DNA of 64,000 nt from Massilibacillus massiliensis (GCF_900086705.1 NZ_LT575483.1:1817534-1881533), one strand, 5' to 3'. Counted from the first letter of the stretch, positions 17,881 through 26,729 are shown. A program made the numbers and translations. Notes: generated by a model from the sequence alone, not told the origin.

Positions 17881-17998
17881 TTTCATAAGACCTCTCTTTA
17901 CCTTTGTTTTGATAAATCTTACATGGAAAACAAGCACAATTCCTTATAACCATAATTACAAAAATTCCATACTGTAAAATTATCACACGATAAATTAA

Positions 17999-18014
17999 AG
18001 CAATAACAATGCCA
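17999..18014 (-). promoter_or_regulatory. Sigma-54 (-24/-12) promoter of the galactonate operon
   Basis: Minus strand TGGCATTGTTATTGCT: GG and GC are separated by exactly ten bases, with good flanking matches. It lies about 120 bp upstream of the dehydrogenase start and downstream of the gene for a PrpR-type sigma-54 activator. The interval 17881-18191 also holds the activator's terminator and candidate binding sites. Confidence 0.8.
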
Positions 18015-18071
18015 ACTTTCACATGCAAAGTATTTTTTCTAAATAAAGCGCCTTTATTTCTCACAAAACGC

Positions 18072-18111
18072 AATAAAAACCCGTCTATAAAAATTTAAAC
18101 GGATTTTTATT
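18072..18111 (-). terminator. Terminator of the PrpR-type regulator gene
   Basis: Minus strand AATAAAAATCCGT and ACGGGTTTTTATT pair over 13 bases with one wobble, ending in a T-rich run. It isolates the regulator transcript from the sigma-54 promoter just downstream. Confidence 0.65.
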
Positions 18112-18155
18112 ATCTTAAATATATTTAGATTTTTCTCATAATTCAGCTAATTTTA

Positions 18156-18199
18156 TTTCAAAAATGAAATTCATATATTACATTTTTGAAACTATTTCA
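18156..18199. promoter_or_regulatory. Candidate enhancer sites for the PrpR-type activator
   Basis: TTTCAAAAATG (18156-18166) and CATTTTTGAAA (18181-18191) form a perfect inverted repeat. Within it are the small dyads TTTCA-N4-TGAAA (18156-18169) and TGAAA-N3-TTTCA (18187-18199). They lie about 150-190 bp upstream of the -24/-12 element, overlapping the 3' end of the activator gene. An mRNA hairpin is an alternative reading. Confidence 0.45.
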
Positions 18200-20012
18200 T
18201 TTTTCTCCATAAAGTTACACGACTCATTCCCATTTTTGCACAGACTTCCTCTGCCGTATGATTTTTTAATAAATACCGTATAATTTCACGTTCCATTTCC
18301 TTTAAAGAAAGATCTGTCGATACATAAATACCTTCTTGCTGTGCCTCAGCAACGGGATCTAAAATTTCTACAACCTTTGCAGCATTGATAGTTTCCCCCT
18401 CAAAAGCCAAGACTTCTGCTACATTTTTCAATTCTCTAATATTCCCTGGCCAACGATATTCCAGTAAAAGCCTCTCACTCTGCCCATCTAGTTTCCGTAT
18501 CTCACCTTCACCCCTATGATATTTTTTTAAATAATAATAAAAAATTGGCAGAATATCTTCGCCGCGTTTTTTTAACGGAGGTAATTGCAACTTTAACACA
18601 TGGATCCGATAATAAAGATCAAAACGAAATTTCCCTTCTTTAGACAGTTTTAATAAATCTTGATTCGTCGCACAAATCACACGAATATCAAGCGGCATAA
18701 TTTTGTCATCGCCAATTCTCATGATTTCACGTTCCTGCAACACACGCAGCAGACGGCTTTGCACATCCAATGGCATTTCACCAATCTCATCAAGAAAAAT
18801 TGTCCCCTTATGTGCTAACTCAAAAAGTCCGCACTTTCCAAACTTACGCGCTCCGGTAAACGCACCTTCTGCATAACCAAACAATTCGCTTTCAATTAAG
18901 TTAGGCGGCAACGAGGCGCAATTCACCGATATAAAAGGCTGATTCGCTCGCAAGCTTGCATTATGTATGCTTTGTGCCAATCCTTCTTTACCCGTTCCTG
19001 TATCTCCATAAATCAAGACATTCGACTTTGACTGCGCGAATTTTTTAGCTGTCATTATAACCTGTTTCATCAGAGGCGAGAATGTTATAATATCTTCAAA
19101 ATGCCACTTCGCATAGAATCCCTTATTATACATGGACAATCTTATTTTTCGTTCCGTTTTTTCTATACGACTGATCTCTTCAAAAATCAATACATCATTT
19201 TCATATTGATGATAAACCTCAAGCGGAATACTTTTCAATAAAATTTGATTATTGCCTATTTCAATGATTTTTTCTTTATCATATCCATCCATTTTATTAA
19301 GGATATGACTCGATAATTGCGCTTCACCTCCATTCCTCAATATTTTATTGGCGATTTTATTAGAAAATATCGGCTTTTGTCTGCGATCAAGAATGACTAC
19401 CCCCTCTTGTATATTATTGATAACTGCATTCATTCGCTCTAGCTGTAGTTTCGATACACCATTAGAATCCACAATATTTTTTGCTTCCTGAATTGCTTTA
19501 CGAATCGATATTTCTCCCGACTCAATATACGCATGTTGCAAACCGCAAACACTCGCTGCTTCTAATGCCAATTTACAGCCTATTATATATTCAATCCCCT
19601 CATTTTCTAAACTCTTTACCCATCTTCCTATTTCATTATCGTTATGACATGGTCGAACTTTAATTTTCGCACCCAAAAAGTTAAAATCGGTTTCTATATT
19701 ATCAATAATATTATCCTTAGTCACAATTGCAATTCTTCGATATCCTTCATGTAAGGCTTTTTCTATCACCATCAATATATCCGTAAATGAAGTATTGATT
19801 TCAACAATTGTCTTCTCCGGCAGAACTTTTAAATCATCCGCTGTCCCTCCACGACTGATCAGAACCGTCGCATTGGGAAAATCTTCGGTTGCCTGCAAAG
19901 CGGTTTTATTATTGGCAACAATAACAGGGATAGACAGTTTCATTTCTGAAATAACATATTGGGCAGTATCCGCTATCTTTTGTGATGGCGCGACAAACAA
20001 AATCGACTCCAT
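18192..20012 (-). CDS. Sigma-54-dependent activator, PrpR type
   Basis: A 606-residue enhancer-binding protein with three parts. Residues 1-180 are a PrpR-N sensory domain (LFVAPSQKIADTA...ATVLISRGGTADDL). Residues about 200-290 are a PAS-like segment (INNIQEGVVILDRRQKPIFSN). Residues about 310-540 are the AAA+ domain with Walker A GDTGTGKEG, the sigma-54 contact loop GAFTGA and Walker B TIFLDEIGEM. The C-terminus is a Fis-type helix-turn-helix (AEEVCAKMGMSRVTLWRKMK). PrpR-N domains sense small organic acids. Directly upstream of a sigma-54 promoter for sugar-acid genes, it is the evident activator; the inducer could be L-galactonate or tagaturonate. Ribosome site GAGGAG. Confidence 0.92.
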   Translation of the reverse strand: MESILFVAPSQKIADTAQYVISEMKLSIPVIVANNKTALQATEDFPNATVLISRGGTADDLKVLPEKTIVEINTSFTDILMVIEKALHEGYRRIAIVTKDNIIDNIETDFNFLGAKIKVRPCHNDNEIGRWVKSLENEGIEYIIGCKLALEAASVCGLQHAYIESGEISIRKAIQEAKNIVDSNGVSKLQLERMNAVINNIQEGVVILDRRQKPIFSNKIANKILRNGGEAQLSSHILNKMDGYDKEKIIEIGNNQILLKSIPLEVYHQYENDVLIFEEISRIEKTERKIRLSMYNKGFYAKWHFEDIITFSPLMKQVIMTAKKFAQSKSNVLIYGDTGTGKEGLAQSIHNASLRANQPFISVNCASLPPNLIESELFGYAEGAFTGARKFGKCGLFELAHKGTIFLDEIGEMPLDVQSRLLRVLQEREIMRIGDDKIMPLDIRVICATNQDLLKLSKEGKFRFDLYYRIHVLKLQLPPLKKRGEDILPIFYYYLKKYHRGEGEIRKLDGQSERLLLEYRWPGNIRELKNVAEVLAFEGETINAAKVVEILDPVAEAQQEGIYVSTDLSLKEMEREIIRYLLKNHTAEEVCAKMGMSRVTLWRKMK

Positions 20013-20296
20013 AATTTTCTACTCCTCTTTTACTTTCAGTATATCTACATTTAAACGAAAGATATTTTTTCATCATTTGTAACTTATGATCCAGCAGACC
20101 AAACGAACTATGCTTTTTCTCCTCTTAGTATTTCGAAAAATTTTTCATATCTCCTCCGGCATATCTTAGATTTATTTAAGTACTCTCTTTTCAGATAAAA
20201 ACTCTTTCAACCCATTTCTATTGTACATTTGCTCATAATCGTTTACAATTTAAGCTATATTAAAACAAATCTGTAAATTTATTTTGGAGTAGTAAA

Positions 20297-21310
20297 ATGA
20301 CAGCAACGATAAAAATGATCGCTCAAAAAGCACAAGTATCCATCGCTACCGTTTCGATGGTTTTAAATAAAAAAGATCAGCGTATTTCTGACAAAACAAG
20401 AGAAAAAATCTTGCAAATTGCCGCCGAATTAAATTATCAACCCAATGTCATCGCACAGAGTTTGGTCACTTCCGAAACAAAAACCATCGGACTATTGATC
20501 CCCGACGTCGCCAATCCATTTTTCTCCGAAATCGCCAAATGCATAGAAATTCGCTTAAGTAAAGAAAATTACAGCCTGTTTTTATGTAATTCCAATAATA
20601 ATAAAAAAATAGAGCAAGCCTATATTCAAAATCTTTTAAATCGGAACATTGATGGTCTCATCATATCCTCAGTACATATCAAAAGTTTCCTCGAATCTGA
20701 AATTTTACGAAAGACCAAAACGCCATTTTTAATTTTTGACCGCTTAACCAGCCGTGATGATTTTCATACCATTTCCATTGCGGATAAAACCGGCGGCAGA
20801 TTAGCTGCGAAAGAATTGCTATCTAATCATCACCAAAAATGCGCCTGCCTATGCGGTTCATTAGACTATCAAAACATCAAAAACCGCGTAGATGGCTTTA
20901 AGGAAGTTCTTGATCAGCAAGGGCTCACCATTCCCGATGCATTTATCATCGAATCTGATTTAACCATTATGAGCGGATACGAAAGCGCCCGCAAACTCAT
21001 TGCCCCAATCAAAGACAAACAAATCACCGCTTTATTCTGCTCTAATGATCTAATCGCCTTCGGTGCTTATAAAGCATTTAAAGAGCACAACATCCGCATC
21101 CCCAATGATATATCGGTCATTGGATTTGATAATATTGCTTTTTCAGACTACATGATGCCACCATTGACTACTATAGAACAACCCATATCCTCTATCGGTA
21201 AAAAAGCAGCAGAAATGATTCTAAATATTATTCATAACAAGCCAAAAACAGCGCAAAAATATACCTTCCCGGTTCGCCTATTAAAAAGAGAAAGTATCAA
21301 GCACCTATAA
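20297..21310 (+). CDS. LacI-family transcriptional regulator
   Basis: A 337-residue LacI/GalR regulator. The helix-turn-helix and hinge lie in residues 1-60 (TIKMIAQKAQVSIATVSMVLN), followed by a periplasmic-binding-protein-like domain (KTIGLLIPDVANPFFSEIAK; SVIGFDNIAFSDYMMPPLTTIEQP). The ATG follows GGAG. It stands alone, between the PrpR-type gene and an unrelated MFS/MerR pair. A LacI-type palindrome is present at the promoter of the ribokinase operon (26679-26692), 5 kb away, which makes that operon a possible target; no local target is visible. The preceding gap (20013-20296) shows no other gene. Confidence 0.92.
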   Translation: MTATIKMIAQKAQVSIATVSMVLNKKDQRISDKTREKILQIAAELNYQPNVIAQSLVTSETKTIGLLIPDVANPFFSEIAKCIEIRLSKENYSLFLCNSNNNKKIEQAYIQNLLNRNIDGLIISSVHIKSFLESEILRKTKTPFLIFDRLTSRDDFHTISIADKTGGRLAAKELLSNHHQKCACLCGSLDYQNIKNRVDGFKEVLDQQGLTIPDAFIIESDLTIMSGYESARKLIAPIKDKQITALFCSNDLIAFGAYKAFKEHNIRIPNDISVIGFDNIAFSDYMMPPLTTIEQPISSIGKKAAEMILNIIHNKPKTAQKYTFPVRLLKRESIKHL

Positions 21311-21315
21311 ATACA

Positions 21316-21343
21316 AAAATGAGCCTAAAATTGGACTCATTTT
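21316..21343 (+). terminator. Terminator after the LacI-type gene
   Basis: AAAATGAG-C-C and GG-A-CTCATTTT form a stem with one mismatch, seven-base loop and T-run on the plus strand, six bases after the stop codon. Confidence 0.7.
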
Positions 21344-21481
21344 CACTTTTCACTCGTAATCTAACAGTCGCGTGAACTTACTCACCAGTTCTATTTCTTT
21401 GGCGTTGAGCATTTTTTGATTGCCTCATTTTAAATGCTTCTTTTTGAAAACGAATCAAATAATTACATCCTATATTTGGAG

Positions 21482-22675
21482 TTAGAAATTAGGTTTTTTC
21501 ACAATATTTATATATTTCCTTTGAATAAAAACATTTACTATACAAACCCCGATACTGATAATACAAATTCCAATCCATTGTATATATGAATACGATAAAG
21601 ATGTGATCAAATTAGAGACAGACGCCATCAATAGATTACAAGACATATAAGCTGTTAATGCCCGACTTTCTTCTTTTCCATATGATGATAAAATAAATGT
21701 CTGATTTGTTATGTGTTGTGCTTGCATGGCAGTATCCAGGATTATAATACCAATCACTAAAAGAATGATTGCACCAACAATACTATAAGGAGAAAAAATA
21801 GGCACACTCATTAGGACAAACCAAGAGATTCCTAATAAGATCCATGCATACAAAATAACCTTCTCGCCTAATCCTCTGTCAAACAAAGAACCAGCCTTTT
21901 TAGAAGCGAGAATTCCTGATATTCCTGCCAAGCCAAATAAACCAATGGTAAAGCTATCAAAATGAAATGGTGTACTTGATAATAAAAACGTAAGCCCCGT
22001 CCAAAGAAAATTAAAAACCAAGAAACTACTCATACCAGAAATCATACGTTTTCTCAGCCCCCTCTCATTACGAATCAATCTGGTAATTGATAGCAGCAAT
22101 TTTGAATATGCAATACCCCCATTTGATTCATTTTTAGATTTTGGAAATAGAAAAAGCGAAATAGAAGAAATGATTAAGCATAGAGTAATTACTAAATAAA
22201 CTGCACGCCATGAATAAAGTTCTGTAATACTGCCACTAATCATTCTTGAAAGTAATATACCGGATAAGACGCCGCCCATAATAGAAGCAGTCACTTTTCC
22301 CTTTCTGCCATTTTCCGTTATACTGCTTGCAAATGAAAGAATCAGCATATTGGCGCAACTATAAAAACCAATCAATAATCCTGCAAATAAAGCTATTTGT
22401 ATAGATGGCGAAAATGCCATCATAATGTTTGCCAAAATACCAATTAATAAAAATATTTGTGCCAAGCTTCTTCTTTCGTACTTGTCGGCTAGTGGAATAA
22501 CCATAACCTGTGCGATTCCATTTCCAAAAAAAATCAAAGTCATAAAAATTCCCATTTGGGAAATACTTGAATGAAAATCAGCAGCAAGTTCCGGCAATAT
22601 TGGCTGCGCAGCATATAGGCTGGTAGTGATGATAAGGCATACTATAGATAAAAATGTTGTTTTCGCTTCACTCAC
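21482..22675 (-). CDS. MFS transporter, divergent from a MerR regulator
   Basis: A 397-residue major facilitator with twelve spans, resembling YnfM/AraJ-type exporters (start AQPILPELAADFHSSISQMG; loop PLADKYERRS after span 2; ITENGRKGKVTASIMGGVLSGILLSR in spans 4-5). It starts at GTG with a GGGAG ribosome site ten bases upstream. Divergent transcription from a MerR gene, with a MerR-type promoter driving it (22721-22751), suggests an inducible exporter of a drug or metabolite. The family member and substrate are not identifiable. Confidence 0.85.
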   Translation of the reverse strand: MSEAKTTFLSIVCLIITTSLYAAQPILPELAADFHSSISQMGIFMTLIFFGNGIAQVMVIPLADKYERRSLAQIFLLIGILANIMMAFSPSIQIALFAGLLIGFYSCANMLILSFASSITENGRKGKVTASIMGGVLSGILLSRMISGSITELYSWRAVYLVITLCLIISSISLFLFPKSKNESNGGIAYSKLLLSITRLIRNERGLRKRMISGMSSFLVFNFLWTGLTFLLSSTPFHFDSFTIGLFGLAGISGILASKKAGSLFDRGLGEKVILYAWILLGISWFVLMSVPIFSPYSIVGAIILLVIGIIILDTAMQAQHITNQTFILSSYGKEESRALTAYMSCNLLMASVSNLITSLSYSYIQWIGICIISIGVCIVNVFIQRKYINIVKKPNF

Positions 22676-22720
22676 AATATGATAGCTCCCTTCCTTTTCT
22701 CATCATTGATAGTATAATAA

Positions 22721-22751
22721 ATGATAGATGCTAGACTTAAGTCTATGTCAA
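22721..22751 (-). promoter_or_regulatory. MerR-type promoter and operator for the MFS gene
   Basis: Minus strand TTGACA (22746-22751) and TATCAT (22721-22726) are 19 bp apart, two more than normal. The spacer contains the perfect 14-bp palindrome TAGACTTAAGTCTA (22732-22745). A dyad within a 19-bp spacer is the hallmark of promoters activated by MerR proteins, which untwist the DNA. Confidence 0.8.
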
Positions 22752-22769
22752 TAGGAAAGGAATTACTTT

Positions 22770-23123
22770 ATGGTATATTTAATTGGTGATATATCGAAAG
22801 CAACAGGTTTTGGTATCCATACACTTCGATTCTACGAAAAAAAGAATTTAATTTCTCCTAAAAGAGATTCCCGTGACCGAAGAATTTATTCTGAAAATGA
22901 TTTGTTTCGATTGAAAATTATTAAAAATTTTAAGATTATTGGAACATCATTGGAAGACATTGAATTATATTTCCACTATTTTGATAACGCCAATGAGGGA
23001 AAAAAAGAAAGACGGATATTCCTCTTAACTGAAAAAGAAAAAATCAATTTACAAATTGAACATTTAAGAACGGTAGAAAGCTTTATTGACAATATTCTCA
23101 TCAAGTGCGATCTTGTAAATTAA
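22770..23123 (+). CDS. MerR-family transcriptional regulator
   Basis: A 117-residue MerR-type regulator. Residues 1-70 are the winged helix-turn-helix (IGDISKATGFGIHTLRFYEKKNLISP...RRIYSENDLFRL), followed by a dimerisation helix. There is almost no effector domain after the coiled coil and only one cysteine near the end, so it is not an obvious metal sensor of the MerR/CueR kind; SoxR-like cluster motifs are absent. The divergent MFS gene is its likely target. The nearest ribosome site, AAAGGA, is somewhat distant. Confidence 0.9.
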   Translation: MVYLIGDISKATGFGIHTLRFYEKKNLISPKRDSRDRRIYSENDLFRLKIIKNFKIIGTSLEDIELYFHYFDNANEGKKERRIFLLTEKEKINLQIEHLRTVESFIDNILIKCDLVN

Positions 23124-23191
23124 AGGAGTACCAGGATCCGGGGGAACTACAATCCCGTCCCTGAGATCGCAAACTGCATCGACAAGACACA

Positions 23192-23265
23192 AAAATACCG
23201 ACTTGCGTTAAAATCTGTGTATTTAAACGAAATCGTTTCACAGATTTTAGCAAGCCGGCATTTTT
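23192..23265. terminator. Bidirectional terminator between the MerR gene and the nucleoside hydrolase operon
   Basis: A long interrupted stem: AAAATaCCGaCTTGC pairs with GCAAGcCGGcATTTTT, and TAAAATCTGTG with CACAGATTTTA inside it. T-rich ends occur on both strands, serving the two convergent transcripts. Confidence 0.7.
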
Positions 23266-23293
23266 AATTAAAATCTATTTTAATTATATGAAA

Positions 23294-24331
23294 TTATTGA
23301 TCAATTTCAGACTTTGAAAGATTGTGGAACAAAAGTTCAACAAATTTCTTCGAATCGGAATTCAAAGCAACTTTTGCGGTAACAGGATCTTTGCTCTTTT
23401 TCGTATTGTGGACATCTGCCACCATGCGTCCATCGCAAATACCGCCAGATATATCAATATCGACATTGGCATCTACAAGTTCCGTAACAACCGATGGATC
23501 TATTAAATATGCAACAGCAAGTGCATCATGAATCGGTGCCATATGATTTTCATAACGATATAATACGTTGCTGCTAACTGTTCCTTCTTGATGACGAAGC
23601 TCATAATTGTGTGGGGAAACGTCATTCACTTTAAGATTTGCAATTCTAAGTTTCACAATTTCAGCCGATTTAACTGCCGCTGGTGTACCGATTTTAATTA
23701 ATTCATCACATTCATCTTCGGTAATACATGCACGCCACGTCGCATCAAGCGGTAAAATCACTTTAGGAATTTTAGAATCCATTACAATTTTTGCGGCTTC
23801 AGGGTCTGCAAAGAAATTAAACTCTGCTGCAGCACTCGCATTACAACCAGTATGGCCGCCACCCATAATAATAAGTTCTTTAATTTTATCTTCCAATCTT
23901 GGTTCAATTCGAAGTGCCATTGCTATATTTGTAAGCGGTCCAACTGCAACTACAGAGATATCGCCCTCTGACTTCATAAGTTTGTCCACCAAATAGAATA
24001 CAGCATGTTCTGGTTGCACCTTAATTTTCGCCTCTGGCATAGGCAAAAAATCGCCATGGCAATCATTTAACGTAACACGTGGAAGATTTGGTTTTCTTGT
24101 TGGAATCTGATTACAAATGATCGGATGTTCACAACCACGATAAACTGGTACATCTGCATTCATAAATTGAACAACACGAAGTGCATTTTCCGTTGTTTTT
24201 GGAACAATACGATTTCCATTTACCGTTGTAATTGCAAGCACATCTAAATCTTCCGAATAAAGTGCCAACATAATCGCAATTGCATCATCTGAACCTGGGT
24301 CACAGTCTAAAATCATTTTTTTCTTTGTCAT
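23294..24331 (-). CDS. Nucleoside hydrolase (inosine-uridine preferring family)
   Basis: About 345 residues of the IUNH family. The N-terminal signature ILDCDPGSDDAIAIMLAL contains the calcium-binding aspartates; GPLTNIAMALR, IIMGGG and the late PIHDALAVAYLIDP supply further active-site residues. It splits ribonucleosides into ribose and base. The start is the ATG following GGAGGGG; the longer frame begins inside that site. It is the last gene of an operon with ribokinase and a DcuC-family permease, so ribose released here can be phosphorylated by the ribokinase. Confidence 0.92.
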   Translation of the reverse strand: MTKKKMILDCDPGSDDAIAIMLALYSEDLDVLAITTVNGNRIVPKTTENALRVVQFMNADVPVYRGCEHPIICNQIPTRKPNLPRVTLNDCHGDFLPMPEAKIKVQPEHAVFYLVDKLMKSEGDISVVAVGPLTNIAMALRIEPRLEDKIKELIIMGGGHTGCNASAAAEFNFFADPEAAKIVMDSKIPKVILPLDATWRACITEDECDELIKIGTPAAVKSAEIVKLRIANLKVNDVSPHNYELRHQEGTVSSNVLYRYENHMAPIHDALAVAYLIDPSVVTELVDANVDIDISGGICDGRMVADVHNTKKSKDPVTAKVALNSDSKKFVELLFHNLSKSEIDQ

Positions 24332-24370
24332 TATAAAATTCCCCTCCATTTGATTTTCCTATTTTTATCA

Positions 24371-25738
24371 TCATATCGTAAAGATATAGGAAGCAATTAT
24401 ATTTACAATCAGACCAAGTACCAAAAGCGGTGCTGTTCGTTTTGCAAGAGACATTGGCGCAATATTGGCAACACCAGCAACTGCAATTAAAGCACCGCAA
24501 ACAGGTGAAGAAGCCCTACCAAGTGCTGTAGCCAATTCCATTGGTAAAAGAAGTGTAAGGGTAGGAACGCCTAACTTTTCTGCAATCTCAGGCGTTAAAG
24601 GTCCAAAGGCGAAGAACGGTGCTGCCCCGCTGCCCATAATAACCGCAAAGGCAAAGGTTATACCTGTTAACAATACCATGACAATCAAAACGGCTCCGTG
24701 CATCTCCGAAATTAAATTCGTAAATATCGTGATACCACCCAGTATTTTAATTCCTTCAGCAAATACGGAAGCAGAAATAATAATCGATACAACAGAAACA
24801 AAGATATCTCCCATTGCTTTTAAAATAACAACCATATCCTTTGGAATTTCCTTGCGATCTACGCGTCTAATAAATTCACAAATAAACGTGACTGCAAAAC
24901 CAAGAACATTTGCTGTAATTACATCAATTTTTACCGTCGGAATGAAATATGCTACGAAAATAATCGCCAAAGGAACAATTGGCAAGAACGCATAAAAAAC
25001 AGGAATATCCGGATTTTTTAACGTCACTTCTTCACCTAAAGCATAATTTCCAGTTTCTTTATCTTTCTTATCCATATAACTATAGTAAAACGGCATGACA
25101 ATTGCAGTTACAATAATGATACACAATGCCACCTTGGATTGATAAAGAATAAATAAATCAACCACATTCATCTGCGCAATATTCGCCATAAAAAGCGTAC
25201 TGCCATCGTTCGGGCCATAATCAAGACAGAGCAAAGCCAATGTAGATGCCGCTGTCATTGGCGTAATACGAAGTGCAATCAGAATCGGAAATACCGTTGC
25301 CAGCATTAAAACGGCAAGACTCGCTTGACTTGTAAGAACTAATTTTAAAGCCATTCCGATAATGAAAACTCCGCTAAGCACAAGATAGCGGTTTTTAATC
25401 TTACTAAGTGGTTTACTTGCCAAATAAGCTAATTTGGTCGATGCACCCACATGCTTCATATAAGCCGCGTAACCGGTAACCACCATAATAATTGTACCGA
25501 TACCGGAAATATTAGACTTAAAAGTCTTCGTTATAAATCCGAAGGTATCCAAAAATACATTTCCAAGCGTAGCTTTTCCTAAAATAGAAGTTCCTGTCAA
25601 CAAGCTAGCACACATTAAAATAACAACGCCGGAAGCAAAAAATACAAAAATTGCATTATACTTTTTCAAAATAAATTTTGCAACGATAACTGCCGATAAA
25701 ACCGTTAAAAAAATTAAAAACGCATCAAACATTTCCAT
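24371..25738 (-). CDS. DcuC-family permease in a nucleoside operon
   Basis: A 455-residue membrane protein of about twelve spans, paralogous to the one at 7976-9358: TIIMVVTGYAAYMKHVGAST, SLAVLMLATVFPILIAL, VIMGSGAAPFFAFGPLTPEI and ELATALGRASSPVCGALIAVAG recur at the same places. DcuC proteins are known as anaerobic succinate exporters. This one is sandwiched between ribokinase and nucleoside hydrolase and overlaps the ribokinase gene by 14 bp, which argues for nucleoside or ribose uptake. That functional reading is inference from context only. Ribosome site GGGGAGG. Confidence 0.82.
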   Translation of the reverse strand: MEMFDAFLIFLTVLSAVIVAKFILKKYNAIFVFFASGVVILMCASLLTGTSILGKATLGNVFLDTFGFITKTFKSNISGIGTIIMVVTGYAAYMKHVGASTKLAYLASKPLSKIKNRYLVLSGVFIIGMALKLVLTSQASLAVLMLATVFPILIALRITPMTAASTLALLCLDYGPNDGSTLFMANIAQMNVVDLFILYQSKVALCIIIVTAIVMPFYYSYMDKKDKETGNYALGEEVTLKNPDIPVFYAFLPIVPLAIIFVAYFIPTVKIDVITANVLGFAVTFICEFIRRVDRKEIPKDMVVILKAMGDIFVSVVSIIISASVFAEGIKILGGITIFTNLISEMHGAVLIVMVLLTGITFAFAVIMGSGAAPFFAFGPLTPEIAEKLGVPTLTLLLPMELATALGRASSPVCGALIAVAGVANIAPMSLAKRTAPLLVLGLIVNIIASYIFTI

Positions 25739-26645
25739 TTTCCTCCCCTATCAACTGCATAACCTCTGCTCTGGTCGGGATAGATTCCTGCGCTCCAGTG
25801 CGTGTAACACTAATCGCTGCCGCAGCAATCGCTTCTTCAATTGCCGTCTCAACTTTTTCCCCTTTTGCAAGAGCTGCTGTAAAATATCCGCAAAAACAAT
25901 CACCTGCACCGACAGTATCTACCGCATTTACACGCTTCGCTGCAAACTTACGAACATTTTTATGTGCATCAACATATAAAACACCTTTTTCTCCCAAGGT
26001 AACAATCACGCTTTTTACACCATCCGCAATGAGCTTCAAAGCTTTATCTTCCGCACTTGCATTCCCTGCAACCAACTGATGCAGTTCCGTTTCATTCGGA
26101 ATTACATAATCCACCATTGCTAAAAATTCGTTTTGAATCGACTGAACTGGTGCAGGATTTAAAACAACAAGACAATCCTCTTGCTTGGCAGTTTCAATAG
26201 CCGCATAGATCGTTTCAATAGGAATTTCAAGCTGTAAAAGCGCCACACTTACTGCACGCAAAGTCTCACGAAATTCATAAATATGCTGCGGAAGTATCTG
26301 ATAATTCGCCCCAGGAATTGCGATAATCGCATTATTTCCGGCATCATCAACCGTAACAATCGCATTGCCCGAACTTACATTTTGAAATTTCAGTAAATTT
26401 TCTGTGCAAACATTCGCCGACTTTAAAGAATTTTCTAAAATTTCTGCGCATGTATCATCACCAACCGCGCCGAGCATACACGTTTTTGCACCTGCCTTCG
26501 CACAAGCATAGGCTTGATTTGCCCCTTTACCACCAGAATGATACGCAATACTGCTGCCCAACACAGTTTCTCCAACAGCGGGAATTCGTGTTGTGCGCAC
26601 AGAAGTATCGTAATTTAAACTCCCAATTACTGCTACATCGCCCAT
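25725..26645 (-). CDS. rbsK: Ribokinase
   Basis: A 306-residue PfkB-family sugar kinase. GSLNYDTSVRTTRIPAVGET and YHSGGKGANQAYACAKAGA at the N-terminus are ribokinase substrate-binding motifs; VNAVDTVGAGDCFCGYFTAAL near residue 245 is the PfkB signature with the catalytic Asp and anion hole. It phosphorylates ribose (or a deoxyribose or similar sugar) to the 5-phosphate. First gene of the operon, starting after a perfect AAGGAGG and controlled by the promoter/operator at 26679-26729. Other PfkB substrates are possible, but the neighbouring nucleoside hydrolase supports ribose. Confidence 0.88.
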   Translation of the reverse strand: MGDVAVIGSLNYDTSVRTTRIPAVGETVLGSSIAYHSGGKGANQAYACAKAGAKTCMLGAVGDDTCAEILENSLKSANVCTENLLKFQNVSSGNAIVTVDDAGNNAIIAIPGANYQILPQHIYEFRETLRAVSVALLQLEIPIETIYAAIETAKQEDCLVVLNPAPVQSIQNEFLAMVDYVIPNETELHQLVAGNASAEDKALKLIADGVKSVIVTLGEKGVLYVDAHKNVRKFAAKRVNAVDTVGAGDCFCGYFTAALAKGEKVETAIEEAIAAAAISVTRTGAQESIPTRAEVMQLIGEENGNV

Positions 26646-26678
26646 AGATGCACCTCCTTGATAAATAAATCGAACAAG

Positions 26679-26692
26679 GTTAAACGTTTAAC
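26679..26692. promoter_or_regulatory. LacI-type operator of the ribokinase operon
   Basis: GTTAAACGTTTAAC is a perfect 14-bp palindrome with the central CG typical of LacI/GalR operators. It starts about nine bases downstream of the -10 box, where binding would block transcription. The LacI-type protein at 20297-21310 is the only family member in the window. Confidence 0.75.
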
Positions 26693-26700
26693 TTGATTTA

Positions 26701-26729
26701 ATATTAGCATTGCAAAAAATTTTTGTCAA
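26701..26729 (-). promoter_or_regulatory. Sigma-70 promoter of the ribokinase operon
   Basis: Minus strand TTGACA (26724-26729), 17-bp spacer, TAATAT (26701-26706). Near-consensus and correctly placed ahead of the LacI-type operator and the ribokinase start. Confidence 0.8.

Noticed and set aside
24465-24995. 176-residue plus-strand frame opposite the DcuC-family permease
   Set aside because: Antisense of a strongly hydrophobic conserved gene; low-complexity composition and no ribosome site.
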